Positions 9,600-21,300 of a stretch of 64,000 nucleotides of DNA are shown here, one piece after another. The notes beneath the pieces are model-generated. The model made no database searches and was not told where the DNA came from. It saw only the letters and a list, made by a program, of their open reading frames with translations. The DNA is from Dendrolimus kikuchii (lineage: Eukaryota; Arthropoda; Insecta; Lepidoptera; Lasiocampidae), in contig CM034403.1 of the NCBI GenBank assembly GCA_019925095.2, positions 6,949,690 to 7,013,689 of the forward strand. Reading direction: 5' to 3'. The position numbers were made by a program, and so were the translations under genes. Every line of letters begins with the position of its first letter. Position 1 is the stretch's first letter.

Positions 9600-11930
9600 T
9601 CGTACCATGCTGAGACCCTCTCGGCTGTGGGGGTGGGACTAGACTGCGGCGACTCGCACAGCGTGGGCGAAACCAACTACTCCGCTAAACCTGTGGAGGT
9701 ATTAAACACCTCCGGGTCGACAGTGGATAAATGAAAATCCAGAACGCATGGATAGTAGACACTTTAATTCCACAGGCAGAGCGTTATAAAAGAATACATT
9801 AAAATACAATAATGGTATTGATGATTTACAGTGGTAAGTCGTTTTTTTGCCGGGAAGGAAGTGCTTTTTATATCTTTCATAATATGACAGAATTGTTTTT
9901 CCTTTTTTGTTAGTGATGTAACGCGCAACTAGTGCTGTGCACATAGTGCCGCCACAAACCTAAACCTGCGTCCCATACCCGGAGCTTGTGTGGAAAAACA
10001 TGAGATGATGAGCGAAGCTACACTCATTGTTCAACCGCGAAACAATCTTAGGTCACCCCGGGATGCAGAGTGACCCACTTCACAAACAGAGGTTGGACCA
10101 GTCGCATCCCCACGATGCGCGGACCTTTGTGCTTGAATCATGGGAGGAGATTTTGCGTATACCTGTGTCTCCGGAGGCCAGTCGGACAAGCGCGTGCACA
10201 GGTCTCTCCCTTACTCTCTCAGCGGCTTCCTTGCGAGACATTATTGCCTCCCAAAAGGGAGAAATCGCTAACCAGTGATAGTCGCTGTGGAACATGGCCT
10301 CAAGTAGTCCCCTCAGAGAATCGATCGGTCTTGGGCTCGAACCTCTGAGGTTGCCATGCAGCGCATTCGACCAGCGTATGAAACACAGTGTCTAGCGCGC
10401 CGCACCCGCAGCACTGAGGGGAAGGCAGACACCCAACAATCTGATGCAGATTATTATCGAAGCAGCCGTGCCCGGTAAATATCTGCATCATGCTACAGGT
10501 CAGAGCCCCGTGTTTCCGCGCGACCCATCGCAGTAGGTAGGGACGAACCGCCTCCACTATATCAGTGCTGGCCTCAGGAGATTCTAAATCTCTCTGCCAA
10601 GTTTGGATCATGGTCGCGGTTTCCCGCGTCTTAATCGCCTCAATCTCTGCCCGGCAGTAAGCTAGGCAGGCTTTGGAATTCTGTCGGAAGCATCAAACCT
10701 TGGTAAGCACATCAGCCTGGAGTTCCCAGGGCGGATCACCTATCAATAGTGTCGCCGCCGTCCATTGACATCATATGATACCCCCGAATAAGCCTCACCG
10801 CCAGGGTCCGCTGAGTTCTCCTCAGCAGAGTTCTGTTGTGGAGGGCGTGATTCCACACGGGTGCACCGCCAAGCCGTCCTGCCGAGTTGGGGAGAAGTCT
10901 GGCGAGGGCGCCCGCGGTCCTAACCAACTTGGGAGCATGCTGTTCAAAATGTCTTTTGAACAGCTATTTCCCGTCTAGAACGAGTCCCAGATATCGCATT
11001 TGGGGCTTAACGAGAATGGAAACCCCCTTGGAGTGTCACACACAATTCCGCAGGTGGTTCCGAAAACGCCTATGGAACATGAGAGCCTCCGTTTTCGCGG
11101 GAGCTCAAGCCCAGCCCACCAATATGTTGGACCACTGTCACCAACCCGTCATTGGCGAAGTCCACCGACTCCGCGTACGACGTGGCACGTGCCGTGAGTA
11201 GCGTGTCGTCCGGAAAGCAGATTAACCGTATCCCGGGGGTGACTGCTTCCTGAAGGAGCCGTAGTCGTATCTAACTTTCCACAGAATCGGTCCGAGGACC
11301 GACCCTTGCGGAACACCGCACGCAACGCATCTCCTACCTATCGCGTGACCAGTCTGACCATCTCTTCCAATTGATATATCTGTCCTGGAGGTACGTGCCC
11401 AACAGCCTCGTGAGGTACGGGGGGACTCCGTGTGACTGGAGCTGCGCCCTGATCGTCTTATGAGGAAGGCTGTTAAAGGCGTTTGCTACGTCGTTCGGAG
11501 CGCGACGAAGACGTCCAGAGAGGAGCACCCCCGTCGAAAACCGAACTGCGTCTCAGCGAGATCTACGGTGTTTAGATGCTAAATGAAGCGTTCTGCCAAG
11601 ATATAGAGAGGGTCAGACAGAGTATCCACCTCCTCCAGCACTTTCCATCCTGTCACCCTGCAGGCGGTCACATGTGACACGAACGATAGGTCTATTGATA
11701 GAGCCACCCCGCGCACGCACGTAGGTCTGGACCGATCCTTGGTTCAAGATTGATAGGCCAATTTGAAGCGTCCAGGCTTCAACCACCCGTCCCCTAGCGT
11801 CGGTAACTCCGTTATCCAGGAATGGTGCTTGTCATTAAAATCGCCTAGAACGATAATCGTCTTCAGCGACTGGGAGTCAACATACTTGCGAAAATCCCGC
11901 AAGAATGTAAGGCACACTTTTCAATACTGT
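9600..11930 (-). mobile_element. R1-clade LINE, internally deleted and frameshifted
   Basis: Reading the minus strand from right to left: endonuclease pieces (GDFNDKHHSW near 11850; LNQGSVQTYVRARGGS near 11720; DLSFVSHVTACRVTGWKVL near 11670), a deletion, then RT pieces (DVANAFNSLPHKTIRAQL and HGVPPYLTRLL near 11450; GVPQGSVLGP near 11300; FPDDT in place of YADDT near 11215), the thumb region (ALARLLPNSAGRLGGAP, RTQRTLAVRLIRGY) near 10850, and the C-terminal cysteine motif (CCGCGALDTVFHTLVECAAW) near 10370. MSRKEAAERVRER follows at about 10220. The pieces are in different frames, so the copy is dead. Intact R1 elements are about 5 kb; less than half remains. GC content is far above the surroundings. 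The GC-rich strip 9600-9730 is probably its 3' UTR, which is the weakest part of the call. Confidence 0.8.
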
Positions 11931-12299
11931 CAAGTGTCAACTATCAGGCTGTGATTGTCAGTACTGTATTTTTATAACTTGGTGATGCTGTTAATATGCA
12001 ACTATCTCTTTTTTTAAACAACAAATGAATACAGCCCGCAAAGGACAGCCGACATTGATACTCAGAATGAATGGACCAATACCTACTACTTTTTAAGTCT
12101 GGCATTTGACAAGAATGACGCGTATATTTTCAATACTTTCTCGTCATTGTACTAGCCACAAACGTCAAACAGCTGAGGGAGGTGACTGACTCGTAGTTGT
12201 GTCGCTTGTTGAACAATCTCGTGTACAATTCGGGAATATAGTTAAACAAATAGTGGATTGATCACGTATTATTAAAAGTGTATAAAAGATACTTTCAAT
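11931..12299 (+). promoter_or_regulatory. Ube4b upstream region / 5' UTR (inferred)
   Basis: Single-copy looking DNA between the R1 remnant and the Ube4b ATG. The segment 12176-12299 has mixed composition, as in a 5' UTR. No TATA box is placed with confidence. Inferred from position. Confidence 0.35.
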
Positions 12300-12323
12300 A
12301 TGAGCGAGCTAAGTCAGGAAGAG
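12300..12323 (+). CDS. Ube4b: Ube4b exon 1 (residues 1-8)
   Basis: ATG codes for MSELSQEE; the donor is GAG|GTAAGT. The start is chosen because joining it to exon 2 gives the family's conserved [11 protein letters not shown]. Confidence 0.88.
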
Positions 12324-15300
12324 GTAAGTGGAAATGTGTTTTGAGTAAGATGTTACGACTGCGTATGGCCAGTCTAATTTCGTAACAAAACAAAGCATCG
12401 CGCATTAGTTCGCTTAGCTGCGTTTATTAGACCTTTCCACGTGCTGTAGAGCCCCATGTTCGATTATTACAGATTCGGAGGCGTCGTTTGGCACGACTGG
12501 CGGCACTTAGCGGTGCTGGCGTGGCTCCATTGCCTGCTAGTCCGCCTGCCACCCCTGGTGCCTCCATGCCCACCCCTGAGGCGCCCTCACTTCATCTGCA
12601 GCCCTCCCGCCTCTCTCCTGGACCCATACCTCGCAGCTCCACCGAGCCTAACACTCCCGACGCGTCCAACATAAACAAAGAACCCAATTACTCAGATGGA
12701 GACAGCAAAAATGAAGTGACAGACCAAACGAAAATACCAGCTGATGGTATAATTGTTACTGAAAAAGTAGACAATAATCTTTTAGATGAAATGCCTGACA
12801 CCAAAATGACAGATTTATCTCAGACCAGGCAGTATAACAGTTTTGATTCCATGGGTGATGACACACTGTTGAGCTGTGGATCAGTGAGGGTTAGCAGCTT
12901 ACCACAATCCACAGTCGGTGGTTCTGAAGCAACTTCAACAAGAGAAGACAGCACATCGAGGTCTATATCACCAGCACAGTTTGCAGAGCCACCCCCAGTA
13001 AGGCCACGGCCTAGTAATGCATCTCCTAGTTGCTCTAGACGCTCTCTATCCATGGAAGTTGATGATGTGTCAGAGAGGAACTCACAATCTGAAACACCCC
13101 AAGAAGCCATGGAGGTCTGTGTTATTTTATGTTTATTTAACAATTCCTTTGTTTATTGTGACCATCTTGATTCAATTTCTTTGTTATAATTCTATATTGG
13201 GCTTTGTTTTATTATGCTACTTTGTGTATTTTTTATTAAGTCACAAAACATGGTATTTTTTATCTTAAAACTAATATTGTATCAATAATATCTTATTGAA
13301 CTGAAACAATAGGTAGAAGATCATGACATATCAGCTTCTCCTGCCCGCAAGATATATCGGTCACGGACAATCAGCTGCACAGAGTTCAGTGAAGATCAGT
13401 TACGGCATATTGTGGCTAAGATTTTACAAGTTTCATGGTCAGAAGATAGTGCTGGTAAATAGAAATTTATCAATAAAAATAATAATTATAATTCAAATTT
13501 TCAACAGTAAGTACAGTATATGTTTATTTCAGGTGGAATTTTTGTGCCATCTGTAGCAGCTGCTTTACTTGATAATCCTAAACTAACTTTACAAGAGTTA
13601 ACATCAGAAGCTTTAATGGATGTTATTACTCAGATAGCAGATGGAGCTGATCCTCTAAATCAAAAACTGATTGCAATATCAGAAACATCAAAGAGGTTAA
13701 GTGAAGATAGTAGTGATGACTTGACAAGTGGGCCATTAGGTTCAGAGTCAGATCCAGATAAATCAGACTGCCCGACACCATCACTGCCTATCCCTAAGAC
13801 TATCCCTACTCAGGGCTTAGCTGTTAGTTATATATTACGATTCTATAACAACATTAATTTGTATGAGAGAGAACACACCAAGAAGAGTTCAGAACCTCCA
13901 CTCAGTGATCTGCTCCAAAGTTTGAGAACATTACTTTTGAATCATTTAGTACTGGTGTTGCAAGGGAGGTTTGATCTGGAGAAGTGTCGAAAATCACCAT
14001 TATTAAGATACATTTTAATTGGCAACACACCATCGGGATTAATTCCTGAACTTGTTCTAGCTACGTACATGGATAAGGAGATCTTTGAAGAGGTAAGAAA
14101 TATTTGTTGCTACAGTTTCCTATGTTATGTAACATTTTATGCAAATAGTTGAAAATGATATTGTTACTGTTACTTATTAAAGATTAATGCCTTGATATTT
14201 TATGCACTTGTGTGTGTACTTTTTTTTTAAATTCAGACTGAAATAAAGTAGTAGAATAGTTCTTTTTTTATTAGGTGCATATTTCATTGTTGAATTTGTA
14301 TTTGTATAATTAAGGTCAAATGTTGTGATTGATCACAAATAATACAGGTATAAAAGCGAAACTAGGAAAAATAGCAAAATTTTCGATAAATGTTTTTTGA
14401 TGTGGTAGAGCCACGCTGGAGTCATTATCTTGACTACACCTCATAGGGCCGGCTTGCTATATGAGTGTGATATCACACTACACTTGCACAGAATATCACA
14501 GTGAAATGGCTAACCTTGAGATAATTGTGTTTCATGCAATGAGTGACAGACTCAGAGTTTCAATGGCCAAGTATCCCTCCCCCCCTATCTCATTTTCCCT
14601 ATTCCATTCCTGTATCGCATCCCCTCTATCCCATTCCTCCTGTCTGATACTTATATCTAATCAGCTTATCCTATCATAAACGCTGGCAATGCGTTGGCTT
14701 CATGCAAATGTCTATAGGCAACGGATACCACATTCCATGAGCTAGGCCACCCGCCTGTTTGCCAGCTTCGCAATAAAATTCATTTTTAAGACTCATTTAA
14801 ATGATTGTAAGTAGAGTATTATGTCATAGGTGTTTGGCCCATTATTGATGGGTATCCGTGAAGAGATGCGACGATGCGTGTCTCCGCTCGTGGGTCGCGG
14901 GCAAGGTGCTGCTTTGCGCGCTTTGCGAGCACTGTGCGAAGTGCGCGCGGGGGCAAGACATGCAAGAAGACCAGTATGTGAATTGTTAGCAAGGCTACCC
15001 AGCCTTTGCCCTGATCCAGTAACGACTGCGCCTGGTCGTGAAATCGCTCGAGTCAGCTTTCTAGGGCCATTCTTTGCCGTAAGTTTTATTTTATATTTTA
15101 AATTTATATTTATATTTATGTTTCTTTGTAATAGGTTGTCAGTTTAAACACTAGTTATGCTCACCACTTCGTTTGCGCGGGGTGTGGACTTTATATTAAT
15201 ATCTTCTAAACCTTGCTAGATATTGAAATAAAACATACACGAATGAATATTCCTGTTTTAATCTCTAAAATTTTTATTGAAATTCGTTGAGTCGTTTTGG

Positions 15301-18300
15301 AGCCTATTTTATACTAACTTTCAGACAGATTGACGGATAAAAGCTAAAACTGAAATTTATGATTACGTATAAAAAGATCTATAGATATCTTAGAATATAG
15401 AAAATAATGGCGACAAGTCCAGAGTAGTGGTGTCGAAATATCATCCGAAGGGTTCTTGGACATTAATTTTGTTCTAAAACAAGAACATTTATAAACTAGG
15501 AATTGTATGTTGATTAATACGCAGTTCCGCCGATTCTGTCGGCAGAGTGGACTGCAATAGGTTGACGCAGTTATAATGTAAAAATAATTTCTGTATAAAT
15601 AATTATTAATCTGGTTGAAGTAATTTCTAAGAAAAATAAGCATGGTCCAATTTGAACTGCTCACAGTAAAACTATTTAACTAAAATGCGTTTTAAAGAGA
15701 CCTTGTTATGGGCTTACTTACATAACAACTTTTATGTAATTCGTTCGACACTACATTTATATAAGTTTGTATTGATATAGGTGGCAGGAATATACTTTGT
15801 TATCTATATGTTGTGCCGATTGTTTGTCACAACTGATTTTGGTTCATTTTAATTTTATTAATTGATTTCGGTTATAAGACCTGAACTAAAGCTATCGAAA
15901 GCTGTTTACCTCATTTTCAAAGGTCTTTTACTGGGAAAAATTTACAAATTCATTTTAACAACAGAGAATATAACATTTTTAACATGTGCCGACTATAAAT
16001 GATCAAAGTGTTAATTTTTTGATACAAACAAAATACTTATTGAGTATCACCTTCAAAGATTAGCATATTGATTTAAGATAAATTGATAAAATTACTAAAT
16101 TCATTTCACATCTTGTTATTAAAAGCAATAACAAAGGTAGAAAAAGTAAGAAACAATGTAGCTGTTGTTATTCACAATGATTTTATTACCCGCAATTTGG
16201 TATTTTCTGAATGAAGTAAACATGCGCGTCAGACATCGTAATACGAAGTTTCATATTATTTAATCCCTAACTCAAGGAATTATGGATAGCTTCAATATTG
16301 TTTTATCTATACTAATATTATAAAGCTGAAGTGTTTGTTTGTTTAAACGCGCTAATCTCAGGAACCGCTGGTTCGATTTGAAAAATTCTTTCAGTGTTGA
16401 ATAGTACATTCATCGAGGAAGGCTATAGGCTATATTATATTTTCAAAAAAATTAAGGATCCTTACTAAAAGCCCAATAATGTAACCCAAGGTGTAAAAAA
16501 ATTACCCGAAAAAATCCTTACACGGCGTGCGCTGCGAAAACATTGATTATAGAACATAACAATGTACTACCACTTTGCAGAACATATAATCGCGTAACCA
16601 TATGTCTAACTATTGTAGTTATCTCACAATAAGGGTTTTCTTTTATTTTTTTAAATAATTAAAATGCCGTTGCTTCAAAAACTCCTTATTTTGTACCTTG
16701 GTATCCTTATCAAAATAAATTACTCCATATTCAAGACGAATTCAATACCTTTCTAGGACTTTTTGAATTATTCAATTCGGACGTTTCATTCAAAAGATAT
16801 CGCGATATGTAAAATGTAGGTATTAGTGTTGTAGCCAAATATACTAATATTGTTTGATTGAACGCGCTAATCTTAGGAACTACTGGTCTGATTTGAAAAA
16901 TTCTTTCAGTGTTGGATAGCTCATTTATCGAGGAAGGCTATATATATATATATATATATCATCACGCTAAGACCAATAGGAGCAGAGCACCAATGAAGAA
17001 TGTTCCAAAATCGGAGGGTTTTGAAAGCAAATTCCACGCGGACGACGTCGCGGGCACAGCTAGTTACACATAAGATAACTTGCATTTGCATTTTTGCGTA
17101 TATTAGTACAGTAAATTAATGCTTCTACGAACGTATTACCAACTCGAATTTCATAAAAAGATGAATTAAAATATAAAAGAACTTTGTTTTTTAAAACAAA
17201 ATAAAACAAAGAGTTAAGATGAAAATGGTTCAAAATTGTATTGTATTATAAAGAGTAAGGGTTGGCAATTATAAATGAAAAATGATATCGGACAAATGTC
17301 CAACACGACCACGCTTACAGATATCGATTAAATTAAATTGATTAAATCTGAAAATAAATAAAAGTCTGACAGACAGACAGTTACTTTCATATTTATAATA
17401 TTAATAGGGATATATCGCCCTAGATATCGCTGTTCGCGGAAGAGAATCCTCGCCTAGCAGAACGTCTGTTTGTATCGGGCTCGAGCGATCGTAGCCTTGC
17501 GTTCGCTTTGCAACGCGACGTTGACGCCAGCCGGAACACCCTTCACACGATCTGCCACAACATTCTCCTATGTCCCGAAGCAAGGGAGCCGTTCTTAAAC
17601 TACTTCGCAGCATTATTGCAACGAAACGAACGTAGAGCCCAGTTGCAGACTGACGAAAGATCGCTGGCCGGTAAGTTTATTGACTTTATAGCTAGGGTTA
17701 CCATTTTGTGAGTCCAGACAGCCAGACAATGAAAATGCAATCGATGCCTATTACTACCAGACAGCCAAAATGTCTAGCCACTAATATGTAGATATTATAG
17801 ATAAAAATATAACTAGAAATCGTTAATTGTCATTATAGGTAATGATATCGAAACATGTTATGTTATCCATATTTTTTATATGTCTGTTTAATGTGTAAGA
17901 CTTAGCTAGTTATATGTTTATTAATTGCCTACAAAGTGAGGTCTTATCGCAAGATCTAAAGAGTCACCTCTTCCAGAAAAATTCATGCAAAACTAGATAG
18001 AAATAAAGAGTTCACAATATATATTCTAATGAAACGTAGTCATATAACAGTAATAGAACTTCAGTTACAGGAAGTTCGTTCAATCATTAATTATATTTTA
18101 ATAAACCCAGTCAAGCGTTTTAATAATTAAATAAGATAGTTTTGTATTGATGTATAATAAAGACTTTCTATGAATTAATAAATGTAATGCTCAGCGCATG
18201 ATGTTTTTGTTTAGTGCATATTTATAGTAATTTTGTTTAAAACGTAGGTTTTTCTTACGTCTTCGCAATTAAACTTTTGATCTGTGTCCCAAAAAACTCG

Positions 18301-21300
18301 GTTTCTGAGTTTTTTTTATTTTTTATTGCAGAAGTTCAGCAGACAGGCAGACGGCCCACTGGATGGAAAGTGGTTACCATCGCCTATGGACATTTGCAAC
18401 ACCAAAGGTGCTACAAATGCGCTGCTGCTCTCTTAAGGGAGACTGGAACCTGGTCACTTATGCCGGAACACAACTCAAAGTTGTTATGGCGGCATGCTCT
18501 AGACCAGGGGTGGTAGCCATCCAGTCGGGCAAATGCCCTACCACCTGGCTAAAAAAAGATAAAAAGCAGTTGTTCATTCTTGTTACCGAAATTAAACTTA
18601 TACAAAACTCTATACCTTCATGAAACCGACTCGTGTAAACTTTGAATTCTTATTCCGATGAGTGGAACACCTGGCCAATGGTGCTGTTTCTCATTGATGT
18701 GCTTACAACCATAACGTGGTTGAATAACTCCTTTACTGAATATATTTATAACTTATTTCGCGTACTTATTCTTTTTGCGAAGAAGGAAGAGTCGAAAATG
18801 TAAACAAAAGTCACTTTCAAGTCGTCTATTAACTCACTCATGTTACATATTGCGATAGCTGAATATTCGATTTATTTTCTATTACATACATACATAACTT
18901 CACGCCAGTTCCCTTGCGAGGTAGGCACGAACAACAGAGTGCCATTTAGGCTTATTCTTACACACCTCACTTGCCTCTTTGACATTCATAACTCTTGTCA
19001 TGCAAGCTCGTCTGTTCTTAAGGCTCCTGACATCACCTTCTGCTAGTACACGATCAATTTGATTATTTTCTATTGAAGTAAAAAAACTTGAAAATGCGAG
19101 ACGAATTTGGAACTGGGGTTACCCTAACTTGTAATCCTTACTCAGTGACGTGACGTATTTATACAGTTAACAGTTAAACGCTTTTATACAATGTTTTGAA
19201 ATATTTTTGTTATATTGGGTTGGCAACTAAGTCATTGTGGATTTCATAAGAAAAGAATAAAAAATCAAAATTTTTGTTTATAAATATTTTTTCGACTGCA
19301 ATATCGCGTGTAGTGCTATGACGATCTGAATCAATAATGACTTTGATATGAGTCTCATCGACTTCATCTGGACCGGATCTTTGGAGCACTTTTCAATGAA
19401 AAATCATCAGAACGAAATCTGGCAAACTAATGTTGACTGCTTTTATTTCAAGGCTTCATTTCCATATACGGCGGATAACATCTTGTGTTTGTTTTTTCGG
19501 AAATGATATAATTAAATATGTCTGAAGTGCACGTCTTGTTCTTGATTTTTAAATTCAAATTCTAAAGTTTTTATTCAAAAAATGTTCCACCGGAGAACAC
19601 TTTTTGAAGGTCATACATGTAAGTCAAAATTTAAATCTACTTCCTATTCTATGTACACCGCTTCACAATGTATTAAATTGACATAAAAACAAAATTCACG
19701 AACTAATCGATATATTATATTTTTTTGTAAATGAAAGGTAGAAGTCGAAACATACATACATACATACATAACTTCACGCCAGTTCCCTTGCGGGGTAGGC
19801 ACGAACAACAGAGCGCTATTTAGGCCCATTCTTACACACCTCACTTGCTTCTTTGACATTCATAACTCTTATCATGCACGCTCGTCTGTTCTTAAGGCTC
19901 CTGACATCACCCTCCGCTAGTACACGATCAATTGGAAGGTGTGTCGTGGCCTTCCACGACTTCTGCATCCATCCACTTTTGCATTGTATATCTGTTTAGT
20001 TATTCTTTCATCATGCATTCTTTCCACATGCCCGAACCACCGGAGCATTCCTTTCCTTACCTTCACCCCGACACTTTCTTTCAGACCAACTCTCTTTTTT
20101 ACTTCGGTATTACGAGTCCAAACAACCAGAAAAAATATAAGTTTAGTACTTTGAACTCATTACAGAAATGAAAAAAAGTCAAATCCGACGAAAAACCTGA
20201 CAAAATCCGCAATCACGTAGTCGCCGATCCAATACTTATTAATTGAGGGGTACAGAATTAAAGGAAACCAATGAATTACATGTCCTTTGGACTTTTAATT
20301 TTCAATGCCTGTTAATTGTTTCTTAATTATTCATGTTATAAACCGCGCGCAGAAGGTTTGCCGATGACTTCTTACTATGTTATTGTATATACTTATGTAA
20401 AGTATATACAATACTAGCGGCCCGGCGCGGTTTCACCCGCGCTCTGTCCCGCTCCCGTGGTATATAGCGTCATGTTATATAGCCTATGACACTCCCAGTT
20501 AACGTAGCTTTTGAACAGCAACATAATTTTTAAAATCGTTTACTAAACCGACTTTAAAAATTCTTTTACTGATCCATATCCATACATGATCCAGAGATTA
20601 CCCCCTACAATGTCACAAACTCACAAACTTTACCCCTTTATAATATTAGTATAGATAAATTAATTACAACAACTATTTATATAACCTTTTTTGACAACCC
20701 TACTGATCATCGACGCGTGACATCATGAGGCTATCGGCAAACCTTCTGCGCACGGGTAGTACCTATTACCTATTCTTATCAACTTACAGTTTCAATTTAA
20801 ACTTTACTAAGCAAAAATCTTGGCCATGTTCAATTTCATAGAATTAATGTATTCACACAGATCTATAGTTACTTTCTCGTTATTGTTTGAGTCTGTTATG
20901 AAACACGACGACGTTTTTATCTGTAAACGATAAGAGTTATATGCAAAATTATCAATACATTAATAGAGTAGCGGGGTTCGGTGAGAATTAATTGGTAGAT
21001 ACGAGTGAAGTACCTTCTGAGAGGATATTTTAAACTAATAATAAATCTGTAACTTATTTGTGCTAAACATTTTTTTATTTGGTAGAGCTATGCTGGAGTT
21101 ACTATCTTGATTACAGCCCTTAGAGCCGGCTTGATCGGTGTGGTACCACGCTCTCACTGAATATCGGCGTGAAACGGTTAACCTTGAGCTAATCATGTTT
21201 CGTGCGATGAGTGGGAAAGAGTATCGAGTATGGAGGGATAGTGAATATAGAATCTGTCCTGGACGAGCTTCAAGTCTGCAATGGATACGCCACATTTCCA

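Larger units (their letters stand above)
15079..17423 (+). other. Ube4b intron 5 with Helitron-like pieces
   Basis: 15160-15345 resembles the 3' side of short Helitron-like repeats (CGCGGGGTGTGGACTTTATA...GTTTTGGAGCCTATT...CAGACAGATTGACGG). 15350-16300 shows nothing I can support. A larger Helitron-like element and a terminal fragment next to the acceptor follow and are listed separately. Confidence 0.5.

Noticed and set aside
10027..11201. Plus-strand ORFs of 65-104 codons
   Set aside because: GC-rich shadows of the R1-clade LINE, whose real frames are on the minus strand.
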